From contig NZ_MJEJ02000019.1 of assembly GCF_002095435.2 (NCBI RefSeq), positions 1 to 47,343 of the forward strand: a stretch of DNA of 47,343 nucleotides. Reading direction: 5' to 3'. A model generated the notes under the pieces. The model saw only the letters and a program-made list of their open reading frames with translations. It was not told the origin of the DNA and ran no database searches. This document shows, in pieces, positions 1-7,135 of the stretch. Both the position numbers and the translations under genes were made by a program. Positions within the stretch are counted from its first letter, which is position 1; the number at the start of each line of letters is the position of its first letter. Source of the DNA: Williamsia sp. 1138 (GTDB taxonomy: Bacteria; Actinomycetota; Actinomycetes; Mycobacteriales; Mycobacteriaceae).

Positions 1-49
1 CCTCAGTGTGACTCTTGTGTTGCCGCTCTGGCGGTGGTTGGGTCCTGAT

Positions 50-136
50 CACCTGGTGTTTGGCTCTTGATGGGCCTACCGGCATCACCATCAAAGGGTG
101 AGGTCTGGTCTCCAAAAGTTGTGCCAACACCAGGTG
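50..136 (+). ncRNA. Candidate bridge-RNA fold in the IS110 upstream end
   Basis: Two nested inverted repeats lie here. The outer arms are CACCTGGTGTTTGGC (50-64) and GCCAACACCAGGTG (123-136), complementary except for one bulged base. The inner arms are TTGATGG (67-73) and CCATCAA (88-94). IS110-group recombinases are known to use a structured RNA from the non-coding end, with two loops that pair to target and donor DNA. This location and folding capacity fit that role; the RNA and its boundaries are inferred. If the element begins at the decamer at 112, part of this fold would lie outside it. Confidence 0.35.
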
Positions 137-250
137 TGATGGACCGACCGATGTGGCTTGATAGGAGCGTGGCACCGCCCCCAACTGAGGATTGCCCACC
201 GGCCGGCCCAACCGTCCCTGTCCCTGTTTCTGAATCAGGAGGCAACCACC

Positions 251-1306
251 ATGGTTGTTGTTGGAGTCGATGTACACAAGTCCACTCACACATTCGTCGC
301 CGTCGATTCCGTCGGCAAGAAGCTAGGCCACCTCACCTCTGCGGCCACCACCGAAGGGCACCACACAGCGATCAACTGGGCACTCACCGAGTTCGGTGGC
401 GATCTGGTGTGGGGTATCGAGGACTGCCGGCAGATGTCGACCCGCCTCGAGCGCGACCTGCTCGGCGCCGGCCAGACCGCGGTGCGCGTACCCACCAAGT
501 TGATGGCCCAAGCCCGCTCCAGCGCTCGCACCCGCGGCAAGTCAGATCCCATCGACGCCCTGGCCGTGGCGCGAGCGGTACTACGCGAACCGGACCTGCC
601 CGCCGCTGGCGCCGACCCCCAATCCCGCGAGTTACGGCTCCTCGTCGACTACCGGGAAGTCGCTGTCGCCCAACGCACTGCGTCAATCAACCGACTGCTG
701 TGGCGGGTCCATGAGATCAATCCCGCCTACGCTCCCAAACCCCGGTCGCTGAGCATGAACAAGCACCAAAAAATACTCGCCACCCATCTCGCGAACCACA
801 CCAGCCTCCTCGCCGACATCGCCCGCGCGGAACTCGACGACATCATCTCGCTGACAGCCCGGATCAACAAGCTCGCCACCGAGATCGGCAAGCGAGTACG
901 CCAACTGGTGCCGACCTTGCTCGAGTTGCCCGGCTGTGCCGAACTGACCGCCGGCAAAATCGTCGGCGAAACCGCCGGCATCTCCCGCTTCCGCTCCGCC
1001 GACGCCTACGCCAGCTACGCCGGCACAGCACCCATCCCCGTCTGGTCCGGCAACAGCGCCGGCCGCGTGCGACTACCCCGACACGGCAACCGACAGCTCA
1101 ATACCGCACTGCACCGCATCGCCCTGACCCAAATCCGCCTCGAAGACTCCGACGGCTACACCTACTACCGCAACCGCCTCGCCGCCAACGACACCAAAAC
1201 TTCAGCCCTACGGTGCCTGCGACGACGACTCATCCGCACCGTCTACCAACGACTCACCACCGACGCCCACACGCACCCCGCACCGACCGAACAAGCCGCC
1301 GCTTGA
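251..1306 (+). CDS. IS110-family RNA-guided recombinase/transposase
   Basis: 351 aa. The N-terminal RuvC-like DEDD domain shows D7 (GVDVHK), E57 (GIEDCR), and D99 and D102 (GKSDPIDALAVAR). The middle is helical, and the C-terminal Tnp (transposase_20) domain has the PGCAELTAGKIVGE segment and a PIPVWSGNSAGR motif in which S266 is the likely nucleophile. The ATG at 251 was chosen because AGGAGG lies at 237-242, 8 nt upstream, and MVVVGVDVHK is the usual family N-terminus; an upstream in-frame ATG at 158 lacks this support. All catalytic residues are present, so the enzyme could be active. It catalyses excision and insertion of its own element. Confidence 0.93.
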   Translation: MVVVGVDVHKSTHTFVAVDSVGKKLGHLTSAATTEGHHTAINWALTEFGGDLVWGIEDCRQMSTRLERDLLGAGQTAVRVPTKLMAQARSSARTRGKSDPIDALAVARAVLREPDLPAAGADPQSRELRLLVDYREVAVAQRTASINRLLWRVHEINPAYAPKPRSLSMNKHQKILATHLANHTSLLADIARAELDDIISLTARINKLATEIGKRVRQLVPTLLELPGCAELTAGKIVGETAGISRFRSADAYASYAGTAPIPVWSGNSAGRVRLPRHGNRQLNTALHRIALTQIRLEDSDGYTYYRNRLAANDTKTSALRCLRRRLIRTVYQRLTTDAHTHPAPTEQAAA

Positions 1307-1372
1307 CATAGGAGCAACTTTTGGCGAGCATTCCCCCAGGTGGGGACCGCCAAAGGGCCCCATCATCGGCGG

Positions 1373-2644
1373 TTACGGGGCGAGAAAGGATGCGAGGGAG
1401 GCCGAGTACATACCCACGTCATGGCTGCCCATGAGCTCGCGAGCGCTGTGCATCGCGAGTTGTGGGGCACCGACATCGACCGTGCTCAGTCCGGTGCGGG
1501 TCGCGGTGATGGGTCCGATGGTGGAACCGCACGGCAGATCGGCCCGATGAACGTAGCGCTGCAGCGGAACGCCGGCCTTGTCTGCAGCGTCCGCGAACAA
1601 CGCCTCCCCCACGGCATCGCTGGCGTACCGCAGGTTCTGGTTCACCTTGAGCACCGGGCCACCGTTGATCGCGATCTGGTGCGCGGGTTCGTGCCGCTCG
1701 GGGTAATTCGGATGGGTCGCGTGCGCCATGTCTCCGGACGCGCACGCACTCATGGACATCGAGCGGAAGTAGTCTTCACGAGTTCCACCAGCTGCCAACA
1801 CGATTCGCTCGAGCACCGTGGCGAGCAGATCGGAGGCGGCGCCGCGATCCGAACCGCTGCCCACCTCTTCGTGGTCGAACAGCGCCAGTACGGGGATCGC
1901 CGGCCCGAGTCCCGCCTCGACTGCGTCGAGCAGCGCGCGCGTGCCTGCGTAGCACGTGCCCTGATTGTCAAGCCGCGGCGCGCTGATCAGGTCACCTTCG
2001 ACCCCGACGACGCGACTCGGCGCCAGATCGTGGGTCATCAGCTCCCAACCGAGTACCTGATCGACGGAGACGCTTGCTTGCGACGCAATCCATTCCAGGA
2101 AACGCGGCCCCTTGTCGCCGACACCCCAGATGGCGTTGACATGCCGCTGCGGATCGAGGGAGACGCCACCGCGGTCCTCGGACAGATGGATCGCGAGCTG
2201 CGGTACCCGCAGAACCGGCTCGTCGACGCGAATCAGCTCCTGGCGCAATCCATCCGGCTCGCGGATGGCGATGCGCCCGGAGATGCCCAGATCGCGGTCG
2301 AGCCATGAGTTGAGCCACGCGCCGCCGTACTTCTCGAGCCCGACCATCGACAGTCCCGCCGAGCGCAGTTCGGGATGCTGCTTGACGCGCAGATTGGGGC
2401 TGTCGGTGTGGCCCCCGATGATCCGGAAACTCCGGCCGTGCCCGCTACTGTCCCAGGCAACGATGGACCCGCCGCGGATCACGTAGTGCCGACCCGGGGT
2501 CGACGGCCACTGGTGGCCTTCGCTCAGCTCACGAAAACCTGCCGCCTCCAACAGCTTCGCGACGGTCTCACACACATGGAAGGGCGACGGCGAGGCGTCG
2601 ACGAACGAGCAGAGCCCGGATGCGGTGGCCGTGGTGGTCAGCAT
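1373..2644 (-). CDS. apeB: M18 family aminopeptidase (aspartyl aminopeptidase-like)
   Basis: 423 aa, the usual length of M18 zinc aminopeptidases, which remove N-terminal, often acidic, residues in the cytoplasm. Visible metal-site motifs are [13 protein letters not shown] (H79, D81), the [11 protein letters not shown] block carrying the catalytic and metal-binding acidic residues, and [13 protein letters not shown]. The ATG at 2644 follows the purQ stop by 7 nt, so it is the last gene of a purS-purQ-apeB transcript. The C-terminus ([12 protein letters not shown]) looks complete, so the neighbouring IS110 element did not truncate it. A peptidase next to purQ also occurs in mycobacteria; no functional link to purines is known to me. 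Confidence 0.92.
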   Translation of the reverse strand: MLTTTATASGLCSFVDASPSPFHVCETVAKLLEAAGFRELSEGHQWPSTPGRHYVIRGGSIVAWDSSGHGRSFRIIGGHTDSPNLRVKQHPELRSAGLSMVGLEKYGGAWLNSWLDRDLGISGRIAIREPDGLRQELIRVDEPVLRVPQLAIHLSEDRGGVSLDPQRHVNAIWGVGDKGPRFLEWIASQASVSVDQVLGWELMTHDLAPSRVVGVEGDLISAPRLDNQGTCYAGTRALLDAVEAGLGPAIPVLALFDHEEVGSGSDRGAASDLLATVLERIVLAAGGTREDYFRSMSMSACASGDMAHATHPNYPERHEPAHQIAINGGPVLKVNQNLRYASDAVGEALFADAADKAGVPLQRYVHRADLPCGSTIGPITATRTGLSTVDVGAPQLAMHSARELMGSHDVGMYSASLASFLAP

Positions 2645-2651
2645 GAAGTAC

Positions 2652-3335
2652 TCAGGCCGCGGCCAGAACCGCGTCGAGAGCCGAGTAGAACAGGCCGAGG
2701 CCGTCGTCGCTCGGGCCGGTCAATGCCTCGGTCGCGTGTTCGGGGTGTGGCATCAATCCGACGACTTTGCCGTTGGCGCTGGAGATTCCGGCGATGGAGC
2801 GCATCGACCCGTTCGGGTTGTCGCCTGCGTAGCGGAACACCACCCGCCCTTCGCCCTCGAGCTCGTCGAGCACGTCTTCGGAGGCGACGAAGCGACCTTC
2901 GCCTGACTTCAGGGGGATGAGAATCTCGGCACCGGGCTCAAAGCGACTGCTCCACGCCGAGGTGGTCGAGTCGACCCGTAGCCACTGATCACGACACAGG
3001 AAGTGCAGACCCTCGTTGCGGGTGAGCGCGCCGGGGAGCAGGCCTGCCTCGCAGAGCACCTGAAAGCCGTTGCAGATACCGAGGATCGGTATCCCTTTGC
3101 CCGCGGCTTCGACAAGCGCACCCATCACGGGCGCAAAACGGGCGATGGCGCCGGCCCGGAGGTAATCACCGTACGAGAACCCACCGGGCACCACCACGGC
3201 GTCGACACCTCGGAGGTCGCCATCGCCGTGCCAGAGCTCTACCGCTTCGGCCCCCGCGAGCCGGACGGCCCGTGAGGCATCGACGTCGTCGAGCGTGCCG
3301 GGAAAGGTGATGACACCGATACGGGCCTTGCTCAC
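2652..3335 (-). CDS. purQ: Phosphoribosylformylglycinamidine synthase subunit I (glutaminase subunit)
   Basis: 227 aa class-I glutamine amidotransferase. It hydrolyses glutamine and passes ammonia to PurL, which converts FGAR to FGAM in purine synthesis. The triad is C88 (GICNGFQ), H197 and E199 (MPHPEHA); [15 protein letters not shown] is also typical. The start is GTG at 3335, overlapping the purS stop as GTGA, which suggests translational coupling and equal amounts of the two subunits. The PurL partner is outside the window. The three-part PurS/PurQ/PurL enzyme is the normal actinobacterial form. Confidence 0.97.
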   Translation of the reverse strand: MSKARIGVITFPGTLDDVDASRAVRLAGAEAVELWHGDGDLRGVDAVVVPGGFSYGDYLRAGAIARFAPVMGALVEAAGKGIPILGICNGFQVLCEAGLLPGALTRNEGLHFLCRDQWLRVDSTTSAWSSRFEPGAEILIPLKSGEGRFVASEDVLDELEGEGRVVFRYAGDNPNGSMRSIAGISSANGKVVGLMPHPEHATEALTGPSDDGLGLFYSALDAVLAAA

Positions 3336-3580
3336 GATGCGGGGCTCTCGACGCGGGTGACCGAGTACTCCTCGATCACGGTGTTCGCGAGGAGCTCGGC
3401 CGCGATGCGGTCGAGGGCCTCGTCGCTGACCGAGTCATCGACTTCGAGTTCGAAGCGCTTGCCCTGACGTACGTCGGCGATGCCCCCGAATCCCAGCCGG
3501 CCCAGCGCACCACTGATGGCCTGCCCCTGCGGATCCAGGATCTCTGCTTTGGGCATGACGTCCACTACCACTCGAGCCAC
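3332..3580 (-). CDS. purS: Phosphoribosylformylglycinamidine synthase subunit PurS
   Basis: 82 aa. PurS bridges PurQ and PurL in the FGAM synthase complex. The sequence [20 protein letters not shown] followed by [13 protein letters not shown] is diagnostic. I chose GTG at 3580 over the ATG at 3595: it has AGGAG 7 nt upstream, and the protein then starts where mycobacterial PurS starts, whereas the upstream ATG lacks a ribosome site and adds only MRSAE. It is the first gene of the purS-purQ-apeB operon and overlaps purQ by 4 nt. Confidence 0.95.
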   Translation of the reverse strand: MARVVVDVMPKAEILDPQGQAISGALGRLGFGGIADVRQGKRFELEVDDSVSDEALDRIAAELLANTVIEEYSVTRVESPAS

Positions 3581-3658
3581 TTCGGCGCTCCTCATTCAGC
3601 TGGGGTTTGCAGCCGTCACTCTACCGGCTATCAGCGGTGGTACCGCCGCGCGGAGTCC

Positions 3659-4363
3659 TCAGGCGGCCTTGCGCACCGACGAGAGGGTCAGGCTCCGATA
3701 GGTCTGTGGTTCGGATCCGTGGAGCAGAGCGAGATCGATGCAATCGAGTATCGCCTTGCCTGCGACCGGCTCCTCGAGGTGTTTCGCTGCCACAGACAGT
3801 CGCACCACCCCACCCCGTCGGGCGATGCGCGCGGTGTTCGCCACCAGCAGGCGGCACCACCAGGGTTCGGTCGGAAGGCCGTCACCGATACCCACCACGC
3901 GAGCCCTCATCTGCGTTCCGGTGACCACATTGTCGATACTCGTCGAACCGAGGTTGGTCCGGAACCCGCGGATCGGCATGGCCGCCCGCGCACCCGGCGA
4001 TGCGTTCCAGCGCGGCGCCGCGAAGATACGGGTCCTCAGACCGCTGTGCTCGAGGACCCGGTCGGCCGCGAGCAGCCGAAGACCGGCTTCGTGGGAGTTC
4101 AGCTCGGCGAACTCGGCGCGCCTCTTGCGGCTCGGTACCTGGTTGTAACCGTGCAGGACGATTGCGTCGTCACCGGCTCGCCGCTCGCGCAACCATTCGC
4201 ACGTCCGGTCGTCCTCGGCAAGTCGATAGCCGCCTTTGAGGCGCGGGGCGACCAGATACGAGATCGGCACCTCACGCTCTGACATTCGAGCGGCGAAACC
4301 CTGCACCTGCGGCAACGTTTCTGCACGAATACCCGACACCGAGACGATCACCTGTCCTGCCAT
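3659..4363 (-). CDS. DUF2334 domain protein (polysaccharide-deacetylase-like fold)
   Basis: 234 aa, soluble, with no signal peptide. DUF2334 proteins are distant relatives of NodB-type carbohydrate esterases. Visible features are IVSVSGIRAETL at the N-terminus, VPISYLVAPRLKGGY, and ADDAIVLHGYNQ-like residues at about 65-75 where the family has its His motif. The substrate is unknown. It lies 78 nt upstream of purS on the same strand, and a gene of this type also neighbours purQ in mycobacteria. A GATACT hexamer (-10-like) lies 6 nt before the ATG. The family assignment is from pattern recognition. Confidence 0.75.
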   Translation of the reverse strand: MAGQVIVSVSGIRAETLPQVQGFAARMSEREVPISYLVAPRLKGGYRLAEDDRTCEWLRERRAGDDAIVLHGYNQVPSRKRRAEFAELNSHEAGLRLLAADRVLEHSGLRTRIFAAPRWNASPGARAAMPIRGFRTNLGSTSIDNVVTGTQMRARVVGIGDGLPTEPWWCRLLVANTARIARRGGVVRLSVAAKHLEEPVAGKAILDCIDLALLHGSEPQTYRSLTLSSVRKAA

Positions 4364-4464
4364 GGGGCCAGTATCGCGAAGTCAGGTGGTCATCCGGTTG
4401 CCGTCAGATGGACAACATCGAAAGTCTGGGCAGGCCGGCCAAGACTTTCCCGATGGCCGCTGGG

Positions 4465-4950
4465 CTAGTCGAGCACTTTCTCGATAGCACCGACGACCTC
4501 GGCCGAATCCGGTTCGGTCCGCGGTCGGAACCGGCCCACGACGGCGCCGTCGGAGTCGAGCAGGAACTTCTCGAAGTTCCACTGGACATCGCCCGCTGTT
4601 CCCTCGGCGTCTTCGGCCTGGGTCAGCTCGGCGTAGAGAGGGTGGCGGTCGGCGCCGTTGACGTCGGTCTTCTCCAGCAGCGGAAAGGTGACGCCATACG
4701 TGGTGGAGCAGAACGTCTCGATCTCCTCGGCGGTGCCGGGCTCCTGACCCATGAACTGGTTACACGGCACCCCCACGACGGTCAGGCCACGTTCGCGGTA
4801 GTCCTTGGCGAGCTTTTCGAGACCGGCATACTGCGGTGTCAAGCCGCACTTGCTGGCGACGTTGACCACCAGTACGGGTCCGGGGAACGCTGCGAGGCTC
4901 GTCGATTCTCCCGTGAGGGTGCGGAGCGGGATGTTCTTGGTATCGGTCAT
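4465..4950 (-). CDS. Glutathione peroxidase family thiol peroxidase (cysteine type)
   Basis: 161 aa. The active-site tetrad is complete: C35 (NVASKCGLTPQY), Q69 (CNQFMGQEPG), W124 and N125 (VQWNFEKFL). C35 is encoded by a cysteine codon, so this is not a selenoprotein. C81 (ETFCSTTYGVTFP) sits where two-Cys members have their resolving cysteine, so the reductant is probably thioredoxin or a related thiol system; actinobacteria of this type use mycothiol rather than glutathione. It likely reduces organic hydroperoxides in the cytoplasm. TAGCCT at 4957-4962 ends 6 nt before the ATG, so the mRNA may be leaderless. It is divergent from the MarR gene. Confidence 0.9.
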   Translation of the reverse strand: MTDTKNIPLRTLTGESTSLAAFPGPVLVVNVASKCGLTPQYAGLEKLAKDYRERGLTVVGVPCNQFMGQEPGTAEEIETFCSTTYGVTFPLLEKTDVNGADRHPLYAELTQAEDAEGTAGDVQWNFEKFLLDSDGAVVGRFRPRTEPDSAEVVGAIEKVLD

Positions 4951-5030
4951 CCCCTCAGGCTACTGAGATCGCGCCGACCACCCGGTGATGTAACGGAAAA
5001 CACATTACTTGCGGTGTCATCAATAGTTGC

Positions 5031-5058
5031 GTTGACGTTACTGTTGCCAAGTGTCAAC
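5031..5058 (+). promoter_or_regulatory. Candidate MarR operator and -10 at the start of the MarR gene
   Basis: GTTGAC (5031-5036) and GTCAAC (5053-5058) form an inverted repeat spanning the GTG start at 5051. Inside it TACTGT (5039-5044) fits the TANNNT -10 pattern, 6 nt before the start, consistent with a leaderless transcript. A regulator bound here would cover promoter and start codon, a common arrangement for autorepressing MarR proteins. Binding is inferred. Confidence 0.4.
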
Positions 5059-5566
5059 AGATGTCGAGGTCGAGCAGACCTACCAAACCGTTCATGAGTT
5101 CCTGCTGAGGCTCTCGTGTGCCATCGATGTCGACGCCATGGACGACATCATCGACACCGAACTCGGCTTCACCCACTTCAAGGCGCTGCTGATACTCAGC
5201 AGGCACGGGCGGGCGCTGTCGGTCAACGAACTGGCCGACGAACTCCATCTGTCGCTCGCCGCAACCGGCCGTGCCGTCGACAAACTGGTTCATCTGGACC
5301 TGGTGTTGCGACGCGAGGACGACCACGACCGTCGGATCAAGCGGGTTTCCCTCGCCGAGGCCGGCATGAAAGCAGTTGCGGTCAGCGTCAACCGGCGGGA
5401 AGATGTGATCCGTGAAGTGATCGCGAAACTGCCCGAAGACCTTCGGATGAACCTGCGCGATGCACTCCTGCCGATACTCGCCGGCGACTACCTGAGCACA
5501 CCGGCATGTTCCGAAGGCGCTGTGTTCACACAAGAACTCGAGTCGGCATCGCCGGCTGCACACTAG
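5051..5566 (+). CDS. MarR family transcriptional regulator
   Basis: 171 aa with a winged-helix core. Residues of about 35-70 (HFKALLILSRHGRALSVNELADEL) and the recognition region (LSLAATGRAVDKLVHLDLVLRRED) lead to the wing (DDHDRRIKRVSL). MarR proteins act as dimers that usually repress an adjacent drug or stress gene and release on ligand binding. It lies 32 nt upstream of a DHA2 drug exporter, so it most likely controls that pump and itself. The start is GTG at 5051; no Shine-Dalgarno is evident, but a -10-like element lies 6 nt upstream. Confidence 0.92.
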   Translation: MSTDVEVEQTYQTVHEFLLRLSCAIDVDAMDDIIDTELGFTHFKALLILSRHGRALSVNELADELHLSLAATGRAVDKLVHLDLVLRREDDHDRRIKRVSLAEAGMKAVAVSVNRREDVIREVIAKLPEDLRMNLRDALLPILAGDYLSTPACSEGAVFTQELESASPAAH

Positions 5567-5598
5567 ACGCGCTCGAATCGATTTCAGAAAGTAGCTTG

Positions 5599-7059
5599 AT
5601 GACATCTCCCGAAACCACGAAGGACGCGAGCGACAAGCTCGATCCCGCCGTGATCAAGATCGCCATCGTCGTCGTGCTCGGCGCGATCATGGCAATCCTC
5701 GACACCACGGTGGTGTCGGTGGCGCAGAACACCTTCCAGGCGGACTTCGACACCGATCAGGCAGGTGCCGCCTGGACGATCACCGGCTACACCCTGGCGC
5801 TTGCTGCCGTCATCCCCCTCTCCAGTTGGGCTGCGGCGCGTTTCGGCACCAAGAACGTCTACCTGACATCTCTGGTGCTGTTCGTGCTGGGCTCCGTACT
5901 GTGTGCACTCGCCTGGGACATCACTTCTCTGACCGTCTTCCGCGTGTTGCAGGGGCTCGGTGGCGGCATGCTCATGCCCGTCGGCATGATGATCCTGACC
6001 AAGGCGGCAGGCCCGACCAAGATCGGTTCGGTCATGGCGGTACTCGGTATCCCCATGCTGCTCGGCCCGATCATGGGTCCGATCATCGGTGGCGCCCTCA
6101 TCGAGTACGTCAGCTGGCACTGGATCTTCCTGATCAACGTGCCGATCGGCGTAGCGGCATTCATCTACGCGATCATCATCCTGCCCGGTGAAAACGAATC
6201 CGCCCGACCGAAGTTCGACTTCATCGGACTCCTGTTGCTGTCGCCGGGCCTCGCGCTGTTCCTGTACGGGATCACGCTGAGCACCGAACATGGAAGCTTC
6301 ACCGATCCTTCCGTCCTCATCACCGCCGGAATAGGCCTCCTGCTGATGATCGGCTTCGTGTTCCACGCCCTGCGGACCGCGAACCCGCTGCTCGACCTGC
6401 GGCTGTTCCGCAACAGCAAGCTCTCCATGGCCGTGATCACGATGGCACTGTTCATGATCGCCTTCCTCGGTGCGGCGCTGTTGTTCCCGCAGTACTACAT
6501 CGGGGTCCGCGGCGAAACCACCTTGATGACCGGTCTGCTGCTGGCCCCGCAGGGTATCGGCGCAATGCTGACGATGCCGATGTCGGGCAAGCTCACCGAC
6601 CGTCAGGGACCCGGGAAACTGGTGATGGCCGGAATCGTGCTGATCGCAGCCGGACTCAGTTTCTTCATCTTCCTCGGACCGGACACGTCCTTCTGGTTGC
6701 TCAGCGTCGCGCTCTTCATCCAGGGCCTCGGCATGGGTATGACGATGATGCCGATCATGTCGGCCGCGCTCGCCACCTTGTCCGACAAGCAGGTTCCCGA
6801 CGGCTCGACCTTGATGAACGTCGTCCAGCAGGCCGCCGGCTCGGTGGGCACCGCCATCATCTCCGTGATCCTCGTGAACAACCTGCGAGGAGCAGACAAC
6901 GTGACCGCGATGGCCGACGGGTTCGGCAAGACCTTCATCGTCACCACGGTCCTGATCGCACTCTGCATCATCCCGGCGTTCTTCTTGCCGCGGAAAGCGA
7001 TTGCCCGCAGCACCACCGACGCCGACGGCAAGCCCGTGGCACCGGTGATGATGCACTAG
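5599..7059 (+). CDS. MFS multidrug exporter, DHA2 (EmrB/QacA) family
   Basis: 486 aa, sized for 14 transmembrane helices. Helix 1 carries LDTTVVSVAQ (motif D1 type), followed by ITGYTLALAAVIPLSSWAAARFGTK (motif A region), FRVLQGLGGGMLMPVGM (motif B) and VLGIPMLLGPIMGPIIGG (antiporter motif C). These support proton-coupled export of a hydrophobic compound across the inner membrane. ATG at 5599 is preferred to the frame's upstream start at 5506 because it begins MTSPETTKDAS just before helix 1 and avoids overlap with marR. It is probably co-transcribed with marR. An EmrB-type pump next to ptrB and purC is also seen in mycobacteria. Confidence 0.94.
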   Translation: MTSPETTKDASDKLDPAVIKIAIVVVLGAIMAILDTTVVSVAQNTFQADFDTDQAGAAWTITGYTLALAAVIPLSSWAAARFGTKNVYLTSLVLFVLGSVLCALAWDITSLTVFRVLQGLGGGMLMPVGMMILTKAAGPTKIGSVMAVLGIPMLLGPIMGPIIGGALIEYVSWHWIFLINVPIGVAAFIYAIIILPGENESARPKFDFIGLLLLSPGLALFLYGITLSTEHGSFTDPSVLITAGIGLLLMIGFVFHALRTANPLLDLRLFRNSKLSMAVITMALFMIAFLGAALLFPQYYIGVRGETTLMTGLLLAPQGIGAMLTMPMSGKLTDRQGPGKLVMAGIVLIAAGLSFFIFLGPDTSFWLLSVALFIQGLGMGMTMMPIMSAALATLSDKQVPDGSTLMNVVQQAAGSVGTAIISVILVNNLRGADNVTAMADGFGKTFIVTTVLIALCIIPAFFLPRKAIARSTTDADGKPVAPVMMH

Positions 7060-7080
7060 CAAAAGCCCCCATCACAACAA

Positions 7081-7116
7081 GCAGCGCCTGTCCGGTTCGT
7101 ACCGGACAGGCGCTGC
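7081..7116. terminator. Bidirectional terminator between the exporter and ptrB
   Basis: A perfect 15-bp stem, GCAGCGCCTGTCCGG (7081-7095) with its complement at 7102-7116, and a 6-base loop. It lies between the stop codons of two convergent genes (7059 and 7136). There is no long U-tract on either side, as is common for actinobacterial terminators. Confidence 0.8.
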
Positions 7117-7135
7117 TGTTGTCTGTCGCCCGAGT

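Larger units (their letters stand above)
1..1330 (+). mobile_element. IS110-family insertion sequence (ends approximate)
   Basis: One intact DEDD recombinase gene is flanked by about 250 bp of non-coding DNA upstream and under 70 bp downstream, the asymmetric layout of IS110-group elements. An inverted decamer, CCAAAAGTTG at 112-121 and CAACTTTTGG at 1315-1324, brackets the gene and could be terminal or subterminal. Long terminal repeats are not visible, as usual for the family, so the borders are uncertain; the left end may lie anywhere from before base 1 to 112. The element sits just past the stop of the M18 peptidase gene (ends 1373) and does not interrupt it. Confidence 0.7.

Noticed and set aside
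4465-4950. Selenocysteine in the glutathione peroxidase or in the SelW-like protein
   Set aside because: The active-site positions use ordinary cysteine codons with no in-frame TGA.
5584-7062. 492-codon open frame antisense to the DHA2 exporter
   Set aside because: Its composition (His/Asp/Glu/Gln/Arg-rich) is that of a G/C-biased shadow frame, it has no domain, and the opposite strand encodes a clear transporter.
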